Positions 23,048-31,972 of a DNA stretch of 64,000 nucleotides are shown one piece after another. This DNA comes from Variovorax atrisoli 110B. GTDB lineage: Bacteria > Pseudomonadota > Gammaproteobacteria > Burkholderiales > Burkholderiaceae_C. Position numbers and translations under genes: made by a program. The notes under the pieces are model-generated. The model ran no database searches, was not told the origin of the DNA, and worked only from the letters and a program-made list of their open reading frames with translations. The first letter of the stretch is position 1. Every line of letters starts with the position of its first letter. The DNA lies in the NCBI RefSeq assembly GCF_000382045.1, contig NZ_KB907455.1, forward strand, positions 62,001-126,000. Reading direction: 5' to 3'.

Positions 23048-25018
23048 TCATGCATCGGCGACCTGCGCGACCACGTGGCGCGCCGCCACCTGCGCGCCGA
23101 CCGCGACATGCAGGGCGACACGTCCGGCGCGCGGTGCGCAGTGCACATGCTCCATCTTCATCGCCTCCAGCGTGACCAGCGGCTGGCCCGCGGCGACGGC
23201 CTCGCCCTCGGCCACCAGCAGCGCGATCACGCGGCCGTTCATGGAGGCGCGCAGCAGGCCGTCGCCGCCGTCGTCATGGGCGCGGGTGGCTGGGGCGTGG
23301 GTGAGGTCGTCGAGGCGGTGGGCCTGTCCGTCGTGGTGGAAGAGCACGCGGCCGCCGTGCCGCGCGACGAAGGCTTGCGCGTCGAGCCCATTGCACGAGA
23401 AGCGCAGGCTGCCGTCGCCGGGCATGTCGAGCAGCGCGAGCTGCACCGGCCCCTGGCCGTCCAGCGCGATGCCGAATCGGCCGGCACCGCGCGGCGTCAC
23501 GCGCGCGGCGTGCACCGTGCCGTCGAGCTCGAAGCGCAGGGCATTGGGCAGCGTGTGCGCCAGCGGCGAAGGCCAGCCGCGTTCGCCGAGCTGCAGCAGC
23601 AGCGCGGCGAGCAGCGCTGCGCGGTTGCGACCTGCTTCGTCGGCGGCGAGCAGCGCGCCGATGTGGTCGGCCACGAAGGCGGTCGTCGCCTCGCCGCTTG
23701 CAAACACCGCATGCGACAGCGTGCGCTCCAGCAGCTGCTGGTTGGTCGGGATGCCGAGCGCGACGGTGTCCTGCAGGCCCGCCAGGAGCCGCTGCCTCGC
23801 GTCCTCCCGTGTGCGGCCGTGGGCGACCAGCTTGGCGATCATCGAGTCGTAGAAGGGCGGCACCTCGGCGCCGTCGCGCAGGGCATGCTCGGTGCGCAGC
23901 GCGGGGCTGGGGCGCCATCCGGCCAGCGTGCCGCTCTGCGGCATGAAGCCCTGCTGCGGATCTTCGGCACACAGGCGCACCTCGATCGCATGGCCGGAAA
24001 AGTGCACGTCCTGCTGCGTGACCGGCAGCGGCTCGCCGGCCGCGACGCGCAATTGCAGCTCGACCAGGTCGAGTCCGGTCACGGCTTCCGTCACCGGGTG
24101 CTCCACCTGCAGGCGCGTGTTCATCTCCATGAACCAATACCGGCCCTCGGCGTCAAGCAGGAATTCGAGCGTGCCCGCGCCCTCGTAGCCGATGGCCTTC
24201 GCCGCGGCGACGGCGGTGGCGCCCATGCGTTCGCGCAGCGCTTGCGAGACGGCGGGCGAGGGCGCTTCCTCCACCACCTTCTGGTGCCTGCGCTGCACCG
24301 AGCAGTCGCGCTCGCCGAGGTGGATGGCATTGCCGTGCCGGTCCGCGAACACCTGCACCTCGACATGGCGCGGAGAGACGATGGCGCGCTCCAGGATCAC
24401 GGTGGCGTCGCCGAATGCGTTGAGCGCCTCCGACTGCGCGCTGCGCAGCTGCTCGGCGAAGTTCGCGGCCGAGCTGACGAGCCGCATGCCGCGCCCGCCA
24501 CCGCCGGCGGTGGCCTTGATCATCACCGGCCAGCCGATGCGCGCGGCTTCGGCGGCGAGCGTTCTTTCGCCCTGGTCCTCGCCCTGGTAGCCCGGAATGC
24601 AGGGCACGCCCGCCGCCTGCATCAGCCGCTTGGCGCCGGCCTTGTCGCCCATCGCGCGGATGGCTTCGGGCGAAGGTCCGATGAAGACCAGGCCGGCATC
24701 GCGGCAGGCCTGCGCGAAGGCCGCGTTCTCGGCGAGGAAGCCGTAGCCGGGGTGCACCGCGTCGGCGCCGCTGGTGCGCGCGGCCTCGACGATCGCGGCG
24801 ATGTTCAGGTAGCTCTGCGCGGGCAGCGGCTCGCCGATGTGCACCGCCTCGTCGGCGAAGCGAACGTGTTGCGAACCGGCGTCGGCGCTGGAGTACACGG
24901 CCACGGTGCGAAAGCCCATGGCGCGGGCCGTGCGCATGACGCGCACCGCGATCTCGCCGCGGTTGGCGACCAGGATCTTCCGGAACCTGGTGGTGATGCT
25001 GGTGTTGCCGCTGCTCAT
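23048..25018 (-). CDS. Acyl-CoA carboxylase alpha subunit (biotin carboxylase + biotin carrier)
   Basis: A 656-residue alpha subunit of a methylcrotonyl/geranyl/propionyl-CoA carboxylase. The N-terminal biotin carboxylase opens with RKILVANRGEIAVRVMRTARAMG, has the Gly-rich ATP loop KATAGGGGRGMRLV, EVQVFADRHGNAIHLGERDCSVQRRHQK and MEMNTRLQVEHPVTEAVTG. A middle domain follows, then a biotinyl domain with EAMKMEH; the biotinylated Lys is near residue 621. Its ATG overlaps the TGA of the beta-subunit gene by four bases (ATGA), so the subunits are made together. Length and order match LiuD/AtuF-type enzymes; which acyl-CoA is used cannot be read from this sequence. Confidence 0.93.
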   Translation of the reverse strand: MSSGNTSITTRFRKILVANRGEIAVRVMRTARAMGFRTVAVYSSADAGSQHVRFADEAVHIGEPLPAQSYLNIAAIVEAARTSGADAVHPGYGFLAENAAFAQACRDAGLVFIGPSPEAIRAMGDKAGAKRLMQAAGVPCIPGYQGEDQGERTLAAEAARIGWPVMIKATAGGGGRGMRLVSSAANFAEQLRSAQSEALNAFGDATVILERAIVSPRHVEVQVFADRHGNAIHLGERDCSVQRRHQKVVEEAPSPAVSQALRERMGATAVAAAKAIGYEGAGTLEFLLDAEGRYWFMEMNTRLQVEHPVTEAVTGLDLVELQLRVAAGEPLPVTQQDVHFSGHAIEVRLCAEDPQQGFMPQSGTLAGWRPSPALRTEHALRDGAEVPPFYDSMIAKLVAHGRTREDARQRLLAGLQDTVALGIPTNQQLLERTLSHAVFASGEATTAFVADHIGALLAADEAGRNRAALLAALLLQLGERGWPSPLAHTLPNALRFELDGTVHAARVTPRGAGRFGIALDGQGPVQLALLDMPGDGSLRFSCNGLDAQAFVARHGGRVLFHHDGQAHRLDDLTHAPATRAHDDGGDGLLRASMNGRVIALLVAEGEAVAAGQPLVTLEAMKMEHVHCAPRAGRVALHVAVGAQVAARHVVAQVADA

Positions 25019-26625
25019 GGACGTGCCACCCCGAACTGCATGGGTTGCGCCGTGCGCGTGTCGGCGTCGCGGCAGATCGAGAGAACCTCGGCCAGCACGG
25101 CGCGGGTGTCGCGCGGGTCGATCACGCCGTCGTCCAGCAGCAGGGCGCTGGTGGTGAACACGCTCATCTGCCGGTCGAAGCGCTCGATGACCTGCTGCTG
25201 CATCGCGTCGATCTTCGACTGGTCGACCGCGCCCTTTCGTGCCATGCCGGCCTCCATCACGATGGCCATGGTCTTCGCCGCCTGCTCGCCGCCCATCACC
25301 GCGGTGCGCGCGTTGGGCCAGCTGAAGCAGAAGCGCGGCGCGAAGCCGCGGCCGCACATGCCGTAGTTGCCCGCGCCGTACGAGGCGCCGCACAGCAGCG
25401 TGACCTGCGGCACGGTGGCGTTAGACACCGCCTGGATCATCTTCGCGCCGTGCTTGATGATGCCGGCCTCCTCGTGCGCGCGGCCCACCATGTAGCCGGT
25501 GATGTTCTGCAGGTAGACGATGGGCGTGCGCGACTGGCAGCAGGCCTGGATGAAGTGCGTGGCCTTGGTGGCGCCGTCGGAGTCGATCGGCCCGTTGTTG
25601 GTGATGATGCCAACGGCATGTCCTTCGAGCCGGATGTGGCCGCAGACGGTGGCGCTGCCGTAGTGCTCGCTGAAGGCCAGGAACTCGGAACCGTCGGCGA
25701 TGCGCGCGATGACCTCGCGCATGTCGACCGGGCGGCGGCCGTCGCTGGGCATGATGCCCAGCAGTTCCTCGGCGTCGTAGCGCGGCGGTGCGAAGCTGTG
25801 CGGCGCTTCGTCGCGCGCCCAGTCGATGCCGCCGAGGATCGAGCGGGCGATGCGGATGGCGTCGCGGTCGTCCTCCGCGAGGTAGTCGCCCAGGCCCGAG
25901 ATGTGGGTGTGCATCACGGCGCCGCCCAGTTCCTCTTCCGTGGCGATCTCGCCGGTGGCGGCCTTCAGCAGCGGCGGCCCCGCGAGAAAGGCGCGCGTGC
26001 GGTCGCGCACCATCACGATGTAATCGGAAAGCCCGGTCTGGTAGGCGCCGCCCGCGGTCGAGGAGCCGTGCGTCACCGTCACCACCGGCAGCCCCGCGGC
26101 CGACAGCCGCGCGAGATTGCGGAAGATGTTGCCGCCGCGCACGAAGTCCTGCACGCGGTACTGCATTAGGTTGGCGCCCGCGCTTTCCACCAGCTGCACG
26201 TAGGGCAGCCTGTTCTCCAGCGCGATCTCCTGCACGCGCAGCTGCTTGTCCAGGCCCATGGGCTGCAGCGCGCCGGCGTCGATGCCCGAGTCGGAGGCGT
26301 TGACCATGCAGCGCACGCCCGCGACGTAGCCGATGCCGGAGATCAGGCCGCCGCCCGGCACGCTCCTGGAAAGATCGGGGTTGTCCTGGCCGAGGCCCGC
26401 GAGCGAGGCCAGCGGCAGGAACGGGGCACCGGTGTCCAGCAGCAGCGCGAGGCGCTCGCGCGGCAGCAACTGGCCGCGCCTGGCGAATCGCTCTGCCGAG
26501 GCTGCGGAGGCCGCGACGGCGCGGGCCTCGTGCTCGCGCACCTGGCCGAGCAGCGCCAGCATGCTGGCCCGGTTGGCCTGGAAGGTGTCGCTGGCCGCTT
26601 GCAGCCGGGATTCGATGACTGGCAT
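25015..26625 (-). CDS. Acyl-CoA carboxylase beta subunit (carboxyltransferase)
   Basis: A 536-residue carboxyltransferase of the methylcrotonyl/geranyl-CoA carboxylase type. N-terminal half: RGQLLPRERLALLLDTGAPF, YVQLVESAGANLMQ, VTHGSSTAGGAYQTGLSDYI and LAGPPLLKAATGEIATEEELGG. C-terminal half: ITNNGPIDSDGATKATHFIQ, ITGYMVGRAHEEAGIIKHGA, LLCGASYGAGNYGMCGRGF and SWPNARTAVMGGEQAAKTM. The start at 26625 gives MPVIESRLQAASDTFQANR. It is the first gene of a leftward operon: beta, alpha, SDR, two acyl-CoA dehydrogenases. An enoyl-CoA hydratase and lyase, normally part of liu/atu clusters, are missing here. Confidence 0.93.
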   Translation of the reverse strand: MPVIESRLQAASDTFQANRASMLALLGQVREHEARAVAASAASAERFARRGQLLPRERLALLLDTGAPFLPLASLAGLGQDNPDLSRSVPGGGLISGIGYVAGVRCMVNASDSGIDAGALQPMGLDKQLRVQEIALENRLPYVQLVESAGANLMQYRVQDFVRGGNIFRNLARLSAAGLPVVTVTHGSSTAGGAYQTGLSDYIVMVRDRTRAFLAGPPLLKAATGEIATEEELGGAVMHTHISGLGDYLAEDDRDAIRIARSILGGIDWARDEAPHSFAPPRYDAEELLGIMPSDGRRPVDMREVIARIADGSEFLAFSEHYGSATVCGHIRLEGHAVGIITNNGPIDSDGATKATHFIQACCQSRTPIVYLQNITGYMVGRAHEEAGIIKHGAKMIQAVSNATVPQVTLLCGASYGAGNYGMCGRGFAPRFCFSWPNARTAVMGGEQAAKTMAIVMEAGMARKGAVDQSKIDAMQQQVIERFDRQMSVFTTSALLLDDGVIDPRDTRAVLAEVLSICRDADTRTAQPMQFGVARP

Positions 26626-26726
26626 GAAAAGAGTCCGTGCAGATCGCTTGTTTCTTCGTTCTGCACGGACTCTAGGTCGCGGGCGCGGCGCCCGCTTGCG
26701 CTGACTGGCTGATGCCCGCCGGGCGC

Positions 26727-27500
26727 TCAGCCCGCGCGGGCGCGCCGGGGCGCGACCGGCGCGTCGAGGCTGCTGCCCGTGACCACCCAGTAGATGAAGA
26801 TCAGCACCGCGCCGGCCGTGCCGAACACGGTCAGGCCCATGTAGCTGCCGCCGATGGCCAGCGCGTCGACCGGCGCGGCGGCGGTGCAGACCATGCTGGC
26901 CGCGCTCATGCCCACGTAGTGCATGGTGCAGACCGCCACGCCCATCACGGCGGCGGCCGCGACCTTGTGCGTGAACTTGCGCAGGTTGAAGGCCAGCCAG
27001 AGCGCGGCGCCGGCCGCCGTGACGGCGATCAGCACCGACAGCCCGACCGTCGCCAGGTCGAAGTTCATCGAGGCGCGCATGTTCATCGCGAACATGCCCA
27101 TGTAGTGCATCACGCACACGCCGATGCCCGCCAGCAGGCTGCCCGCGAGCCAGCCCGGCTTGCTGAACTTGCGCTGCCCGCCCGCCATGTACAGCGCGAT
27201 GCCCGAGATCAGGATCGCCGCCACCAGCGACACCACCGTCAGCGGCATGTTGTACGAGATCGCCACCGGCAGCCGGTACGCCAGCATGCCGATGAAGTGC
27301 ATCGACCAGATGCCGATGCCGCCCAGCGCGACCGCCGCGCAGGTCACGACCGCGAGGTTGGGCCTGCCGTCCGGGCCGACCATCCTGCCGGCGCAGATCA
27401 GGGCCACGAGCGAGCCCGCGAAGGAAATGAGGAAGGAGAGCGCCACCATGCCCGGGGAGTACTCGGGCGACAGGATCTGGCCTACGACGAGCGGAGTCAT
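26727..27500 (-). CDS. MHYT-domain integral membrane sensor, stand-alone
   Basis: A 257-residue, seven-helix membrane protein consisting only of an MHYT domain. The three signature motifs WSMHFIGM, CVMHYMGM and CTMHYVGM occur at regular intervals in successive helices. MHYT domains are proposed to bind copper via their Met and His and to sense O2, CO or NO. They are usually fused to GGDEF/EAL or kinase modules; here the protein ends soon after the last helix with a short RRARAG tail, so any output would need a partner. The start at 27500 follows a GAAAGGGAC-like site. Confidence 0.88.
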   Translation of the reverse strand: MTPLVVGQILSPEYSPGMVALSFLISFAGSLVALICAGRMVGPDGRPNLAVVTCAAVALGGIGIWSMHFIGMLAYRLPVAISYNMPLTVVSLVAAILISGIALYMAGGQRKFSKPGWLAGSLLAGIGVCVMHYMGMFAMNMRASMNFDLATVGLSVLIAVTAAGAALWLAFNLRKFTHKVAAAAVMGVAVCTMHYVGMSAASMVCTAAAPVDALAIGGSYMGLTVFGTAGAVLIFIYWVVTGSSLDAPVAPRRARAG

Positions 27501-27589
27501 GCGATGTCCCTTTCAGGTCAAGAAAAGAGCGCCTCGCGGACTCCCGCTCGCGGGATGCGGACGGGGCGCCACAAGGCGTCCCGCGCAGT

Positions 27590-27639
27590 CTGTAATGTTT
27601 GTTTGTAAAAGTAAACTGAAATTTACACTTATTGTTACG
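27590..27639 (-). promoter_or_regulatory. AT-rich region upstream of the MHYT gene
   Basis: About 50 bases of clearly low G+C in a GC-rich window, including the imperfect dyad GTTTGTAAAAGTAAAC (27601-27616 region). It probably holds the MHYT promoter, but no good -35/-10 pair could be assigned. Confidence 0.3.
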
Positions 27640-29310
27640 CTACCTTACGGGGCGAATTCGATATATCGCGTTGTTGCGATCGGCGGCCATGTAGACGGTG
27701 CCGTCGCGGCCCACCGCCACGCCCGTCACCACGTAGGGCGGAGGCAGCCCGGGGCCGGGCGCGAGGCCGATCGGCAGGTTCTCGGCGACGGTCCGTCGGC
27801 TGCCGTCGGGTGCGATCTCCACGAGCCGGCGCGCCGCGCTCTCGGCCACGATGAAGCTGCCCCAGGGCGTTTGAGCCACGCCTTCGGGCAGGGCCAGGCC
27901 CTCTGCCACCGCGCGCAGCGGGGCGCTGGCGTCCAGCGGAATGCGCAGCAGCCGGCCGGCGGCCTCGGTCACGTAGAGCGCGCCGTCCTGGCCGACGATC
28001 ATCTGCACCGGGCCGTTCAGGCCGCTGGCGAGCACTGACTTTTCTGCGAACTTCGGCCCGCTGGCGCGCGTGATGCTGCCGGTGGCGATCTCGGCATAGA
28101 TCACGCTGCCGTCGGGCATGGGGATGGCGTCGAAGGGCGCCTTCAGGCCGTGGATGGTCTCGACCGTCTTCAGGGTCTGCCGGTCGACCAGCTGCACCGT
28201 GCCGGTGAACCACGAACTCAGCGCGAAGAGCTTCGGCGACAGGCCGACCGCGAACGGGTAGTCGAGCTCCGGGTCGCGCTGCATGCGGAACACGTCGCGC
28301 ACCTCGCCGCTGCGCACGTCGACTTGGCGGAAGCCGAAGACGTCGGCCACCCAGAGGTCGTTGCCGTCGATCTTCATGCCGGCCGGCGCCGCCACCTTGC
28401 CGCTGGTGAGCGTGCGCAGCTCGCCGGTGGCGGGGTTGAAGGCCTGCACCTCGTTGTTGGCCATGTTGGAGACGTAGATCGTCCCGTCGGGCGTGTCCTT
28501 GGCGATGGCGAGGTTGTCGAGCGAGGGCCGCAGCTGCTTCGCGACCGTCTTGCGGCCGGTGGCCAGCTCCACCCGCACAAGCTCGCCGCTGCGTGCATCG
28601 ACCACCCAGAGGTTGCCCTTGCCGTCGAGGTTGGCGGCTGCCGGAATCTTGAAGCCGTCGGCGATCACGGTCATGTTGCCGTTGGCCGGGTCGATCTTCA
28701 CCACCTGGCCCTTGAACCACAGCGGCCCGTAGAGCATGCCGTCGGGCCCCGCCTCGAAGCCGTTGAAGCCGCCCATGTCCTTCCTGATGAGCCTGGGCGG
28801 CTTCTGGCCCTCGCGGTCGATCTCCCACAGCGCGTCGCCCAGGAACACCTGCGAGGCATAGAGCCTGCCGTTGCGGCGGTCGAAGTCGAGCGAGTTGATG
28901 CCGGGCAGGTCCTTGGCCAGCACGCGCATGGGGGCGGTGTCGCTCTCGCGGTAGCGCACCATGCCCATGAGGTAGTTGGTCCAGGCGAGTTCGCCCTTCG
29001 GGCCCACGGCGATGTCGTCGGCCTGGCCTTCGGGCGCGTCGATGAACACCTTTGCCGCGCCCGTGTTGCGGTCGACCTCCCACATCGTGTTGCCGAGCAC
29101 CGAGCCCGCCAGCAGCCGGCCCTTGGCGTCGATGGCCAGCCCGTGCACCCCGGCGAAGGCCGATGGCGCCACCAGCGCCTCGGGCGCGGCCCAGGAAGCA
29201 GGTCGGGTGGGGGGACTGGTGGACGTTGGCGGCGCGAGGCTGCTGCAGGCGCCCAGCAGGGCGAGGGTGGCGGTCAGCGCGATGGCGCCGAGGCTGCGTC
29301 GACGGGGCAT
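27640..29310 (-). CDS. Beta-propeller lipoprotein (SMP-30/NHL-like)
   Basis: A 556-residue lipoprotein. The signal peptide ends in LALLGAC, followed by a Pro/Thr/Ser linker, then repeated blades of the SMP-30/gluconolactonase/NHL type (for example GVHGLAIDAKGRLLAGSVLGN, NGFEAGPDGMLYGPLWFKG, DNLAIAKDTPDGTIYVSNMA and TGVAVGRDGTVYMAADRNN). Roughly two six-bladed propellers could fit the length. A strong ribosome-binding site (AGAGGAGACGCCAACC) precedes the ATG. It may bind or hydrolyse a small ligand at the envelope; the function is unknown. Confidence 0.85.
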   Translation of the reverse strand: MPRRRSLGAIALTATLALLGACSSLAPPTSTSPPTRPASWAAPEALVAPSAFAGVHGLAIDAKGRLLAGSVLGNTMWEVDRNTGAAKVFIDAPEGQADDIAVGPKGELAWTNYLMGMVRYRESDTAPMRVLAKDLPGINSLDFDRRNGRLYASQVFLGDALWEIDREGQKPPRLIRKDMGGFNGFEAGPDGMLYGPLWFKGQVVKIDPANGNMTVIADGFKIPAAANLDGKGNLWVVDARSGELVRVELATGRKTVAKQLRPSLDNLAIAKDTPDGTIYVSNMANNEVQAFNPATGELRTLTSGKVAAPAGMKIDGNDLWVADVFGFRQVDVRSGEVRDVFRMQRDPELDYPFAVGLSPKLFALSSWFTGTVQLVDRQTLKTVETIHGLKAPFDAIPMPDGSVIYAEIATGSITRASGPKFAEKSVLASGLNGPVQMIVGQDGALYVTEAAGRLLRIPLDASAPLRAVAEGLALPEGVAQTPWGSFIVAESAARRLVEIAPDGSRRTVAENLPIGLAPGPGLPPPYVVTGVAVGRDGTVYMAADRNNAIYRIRPVR

Positions 29311-29445
29311 GGTTGGCGTCTCCTCTTGTTGATGCGCGAAGCAGTCTAGGAGCGCGCAGGGGCCGCCGAGTCCCGCCGGGGACAGGATGCGGACTTTCGT
29401 CCGCTGTGGATTACCCGCGGCCTTCTGCCGGGGCTCGGCACAGCT

Positions 29446-30669
29446 TCAGCCGCGGAGGAACTGCGTCGCCGTGTGGATCAGCAGCCCCACCAGCCCGCCC
29501 ACCAGCGTGCCGTTGATGCGGATGAACTGCAGGTCGCGCCCGATGTGGCGTTCGAGCTCGACCGTCATCTCCTGCGCGTTCCACTCGCCCACGCGCTCCT
29601 CGATGTAGCGGCGGATGTCCTCGCGGTAGCGCTCGATGGCCAGCGGCGCGGCCGCCTCGATCTGCTCGTTGATCCAGCGGCGGATGGCCTCGTCCCCCTG
29701 CAGCCGCGCGCCCAGTGCGCCCGCCATCGATGCGATGCGCTGGCGGATGGCCGAATCGCCGCGGCCCAGGTCGTCGTGCAGCCACGCGAGCAGCTCGCCC
29801 CACAGCCCGTGCAGGTAGTCGCCCAGCGCGGGGTGCGCGACCAGTTCGGCGCGGATCTGCTCGCCGCGCTGCTGGAACTCGGGGTCGAGCTTCAGGCGCA
29901 CCACGAAGTCGTCGACGAAATGGTCGAAGCGCCTGCGCATCGGATGGTCGGGCTCGGCCGCGAGCTCGCCGATGGTGCGCGCCACGGCCGCGACGATCTT
30001 GCGCGTGGCCAGCTTGGCGGCCACCTGGTCGAGGCCCACGTAGCGCAGCGTCTTGATCTCGCGCGCGATCGCCTCGGTGATGTGCGCCTGCACCTCCTCG
30101 CCTTCGAGCAGCCCGGCCACCTGCTGCAGCACGTCGTCGAGCAGCGCCTGGTGGCGCCCGCCCGCGGTGAGCGCGTCGAGCGCCTGGCCGGTCAGGCGCG
30201 AGAGGTCGATCTTCGCGAGGCCGGCTGCGGCGGCGCGGCCCATGAAGTCGCGCACCCGCTCGTCGTCGAAGGCCGAGAGCCCGTAGCGCGCTGCGGCCAC
30301 GCCCCATTCGCCGAGCTTCTCGCCGCTCGCGGGCCGGGCCAGCCAGTCGGCGATGCGCCCGGCCGCGTCGAACTGCCGCAGCTTGCCGAGCACCTGGGCG
30401 GTGCTCAGGAAGTTGTCGCAGATGAAGCCCGCGAGCTTGGCGCCGATGCGGTCCTTGTTGCTCGGGATGATGGCCGTGTGCGGGATCGGCAGGCCCAGCG
30501 GATGGCGGAACAGTGCCACCACCGCGAACCAGTCGGCGATGGCACCCACCATCGCTGCCTCGGCGAAGGCCGCCACGTAGCCCCAGGCCGGATGCCGCGC
30601 ATGCAGCACGCTCGCTACCGCATAGAGCAGCGCGGCAGCGCACAGCAGGCCGAGCGCGACGCGCTTCAT
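29446..30669 (-). CDS. DUF445 family membrane-anchored protein (YjiN-like)
   Basis: A 407-residue protein of the DUF445 family. An N-terminal hydrophobic segment (VALGLLCAAALLYAVASVL) is followed by the diagnostic block AFAEAAMVGAIADWFAVVALFRHPLGLPIPHTAIIP, then a long helical region with charged repeats. A C-terminal hydrophobic hairpin, FIRINGTLVGGLVGLLIHTA, closes the family. I use ATG 30669; a TTG at 30708 would add 13 hydrophilic residues and overlap the ArgE-like gene stop. Function in the family is unsettled. Confidence 0.88.
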   Translation of the reverse strand: MKRVALGLLCAAALLYAVASVLHARHPAWGYVAAFAEAAMVGAIADWFAVVALFRHPLGLPIPHTAIIPSNKDRIGAKLAGFICDNFLSTAQVLGKLRQFDAAGRIADWLARPASGEKLGEWGVAAARYGLSAFDDERVRDFMGRAAAAGLAKIDLSRLTGQALDALTAGGRHQALLDDVLQQVAGLLEGEEVQAHITEAIAREIKTLRYVGLDQVAAKLATRKIVAAVARTIGELAAEPDHPMRRRFDHFVDDFVVRLKLDPEFQQRGEQIRAELVAHPALGDYLHGLWGELLAWLHDDLGRGDSAIRQRIASMAGALGARLQGDEAIRRWINEQIEAAAPLAIERYREDIRRYIEERVGEWNAQEMTVELERHIGRDLQFIRINGTLVGGLVGLLIHTATQFLRG

Positions 30670-30700
30670 GCGCCGCGATGCGTCGTCGTTGCTGCCGGCT

Positions 30701-31867
30701 TCAGCCAATGCTCGGCGTGGATGCCAGGCGCTCCATGAACAGCTCGCAGCGCGCGAGCTGCTCGAGGCTCACGTACTCGTCGGGCTGGTGCGCCTGCTCG
30801 ATGCTGCCGGGGCCGCACACCACGGTGGGGATGCCGGCGTTCTTGAAGAGACCCGCTTCGGTGCCGAAGGCCACCAGCGTGGTGCGCTCCTCGCTCGCCA
30901 GGCGCTGGGCCAGCAGCGTGATGGGGTCGTTGGCAGAGCCCAGGAAGCTGGGGATCTCGCAGATGGTCTCGAAGCTGAAGCCCGCGTCGGGCGCCACCTT
31001 CTTCATCGCGGGCTCGAGGCTGCCCGCATAGGCGACCACCTCGGCCTGCATCTTCCCGGCGTCGGCGGTGGGAAGGTCGCGGAATTCATAGCGGAACTCG
31101 GCGTCGCGCGGCACCACGTTGTCGGCGATGCCTCCGTGGAACTGGCCCACGCTCGCGGTGCTGAAGGGCACGTCGAAGCCCTCGTAGCGCGGCTCGCTGC
31201 GCTCGAAGCCCTCGGCCATGTCGCGCACCTTGCCGATCACGCGCGCAGCCATCTCGATGGCGTTGACCGACTTCGGCGTGAGCGAGGAGTGCGCCTCCTT
31301 GCCGCGCACGCAGCACTTGTAGCGGTACACGCCCTTGTGCGCGATGGCGGGCACCATGCTGGTGGGTTCGCCCACGATGCAGGCCAGGGGCTTGATGCCG
31401 GCGTCGCGCATGTCGGCGATGAGCTCCTTCACGCCGAAACAGCCGATCTCCTCCTCGTAGCTGAAGGCGAAGTGCACCGCGAAGGGCGAGTCGCTCTCCA
31501 GGAAGCGTCTGGCGTTCGACAGCGCGACGGCGATGAAGCTCTTCATGTCGGCCGAGCCGCGCCCGTAGAGGCGCTCGTTGCGCACCACGGCCGAGAGCGG
31601 ATCGACGCTCCAGTCCTGCCCGTCCCAGGGCACCGTGTCGGTGTGGCCCGAGACGATCACCCCGGCCGGCTTTCCCTCGCCCAGCGTGGCGAAGAGGTTC
31701 GCCTTGGTGCGTTCGGCGTTGTAGGTGATGCGGCTCCTGACGCCCAGGGCCGCGAGGTGGCTCTGGGCGAAGTCGATCAGTTCGAGGTTGCTGTTGGCGC
31801 TGACGGTGTTCATGCGCACCAGCGTCTGGGCCATCAGCAGGCTTTGGGGGGAAAGCGTATGGGGCAT
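30701..31867 (-). CDS. argE: Acetylornithine deacetylase-like M20 peptidase
   Basis: A 388-residue M20 enzyme closest to ArgE. Metal and catalytic motifs are VIVSGHTDTVPWDGQ (first His/Asp), GRGSADMKSFIAVALSNARRF (bridging Asp), FSYEEEIGCFGVKELI (Glu pair), CIVGEPTSM, and GTEAGLFKNAGIPTVVCGPG near the C-terminus. The dimerisation domain contains KGKEAHSSLTP-like residues (RGKEAHSSLTPKSVNAIE). ATG 31867 has GGGAG ten bases upstream. Whether it serves arginine synthesis or another N-acyl amino acid is not settled, since no other arg gene is near. Confidence 0.87.
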   Translation of the reverse strand: MPHTLSPQSLLMAQTLVRMNTVSANSNLELIDFAQSHLAALGVRSRITYNAERTKANLFATLGEGKPAGVIVSGHTDTVPWDGQDWSVDPLSAVVRNERLYGRGSADMKSFIAVALSNARRFLESDSPFAVHFAFSYEEEIGCFGVKELIADMRDAGIKPLACIVGEPTSMVPAIAHKGVYRYKCCVRGKEAHSSLTPKSVNAIEMAARVIGKVRDMAEGFERSEPRYEGFDVPFSTASVGQFHGGIADNVVPRDAEFRYEFRDLPTADAGKMQAEVVAYAGSLEPAMKKVAPDAGFSFETICEIPSFLGSANDPITLLAQRLASEERTTLVAFGTEAGLFKNAGIPTVVCGPGSIEQAHQPDEYVSLEQLARCELFMERLASTPSIG

Positions 31868-31972
31868 GCAACACATTCTCCCGGAAGTCGGCGCCGCGCG
31901 TGCGCGGATGTCGAAGCTGTCACGCGAAACGGGTACCCTGCGCCTCTTCATTCCGGACGGAGAACCTCGACC

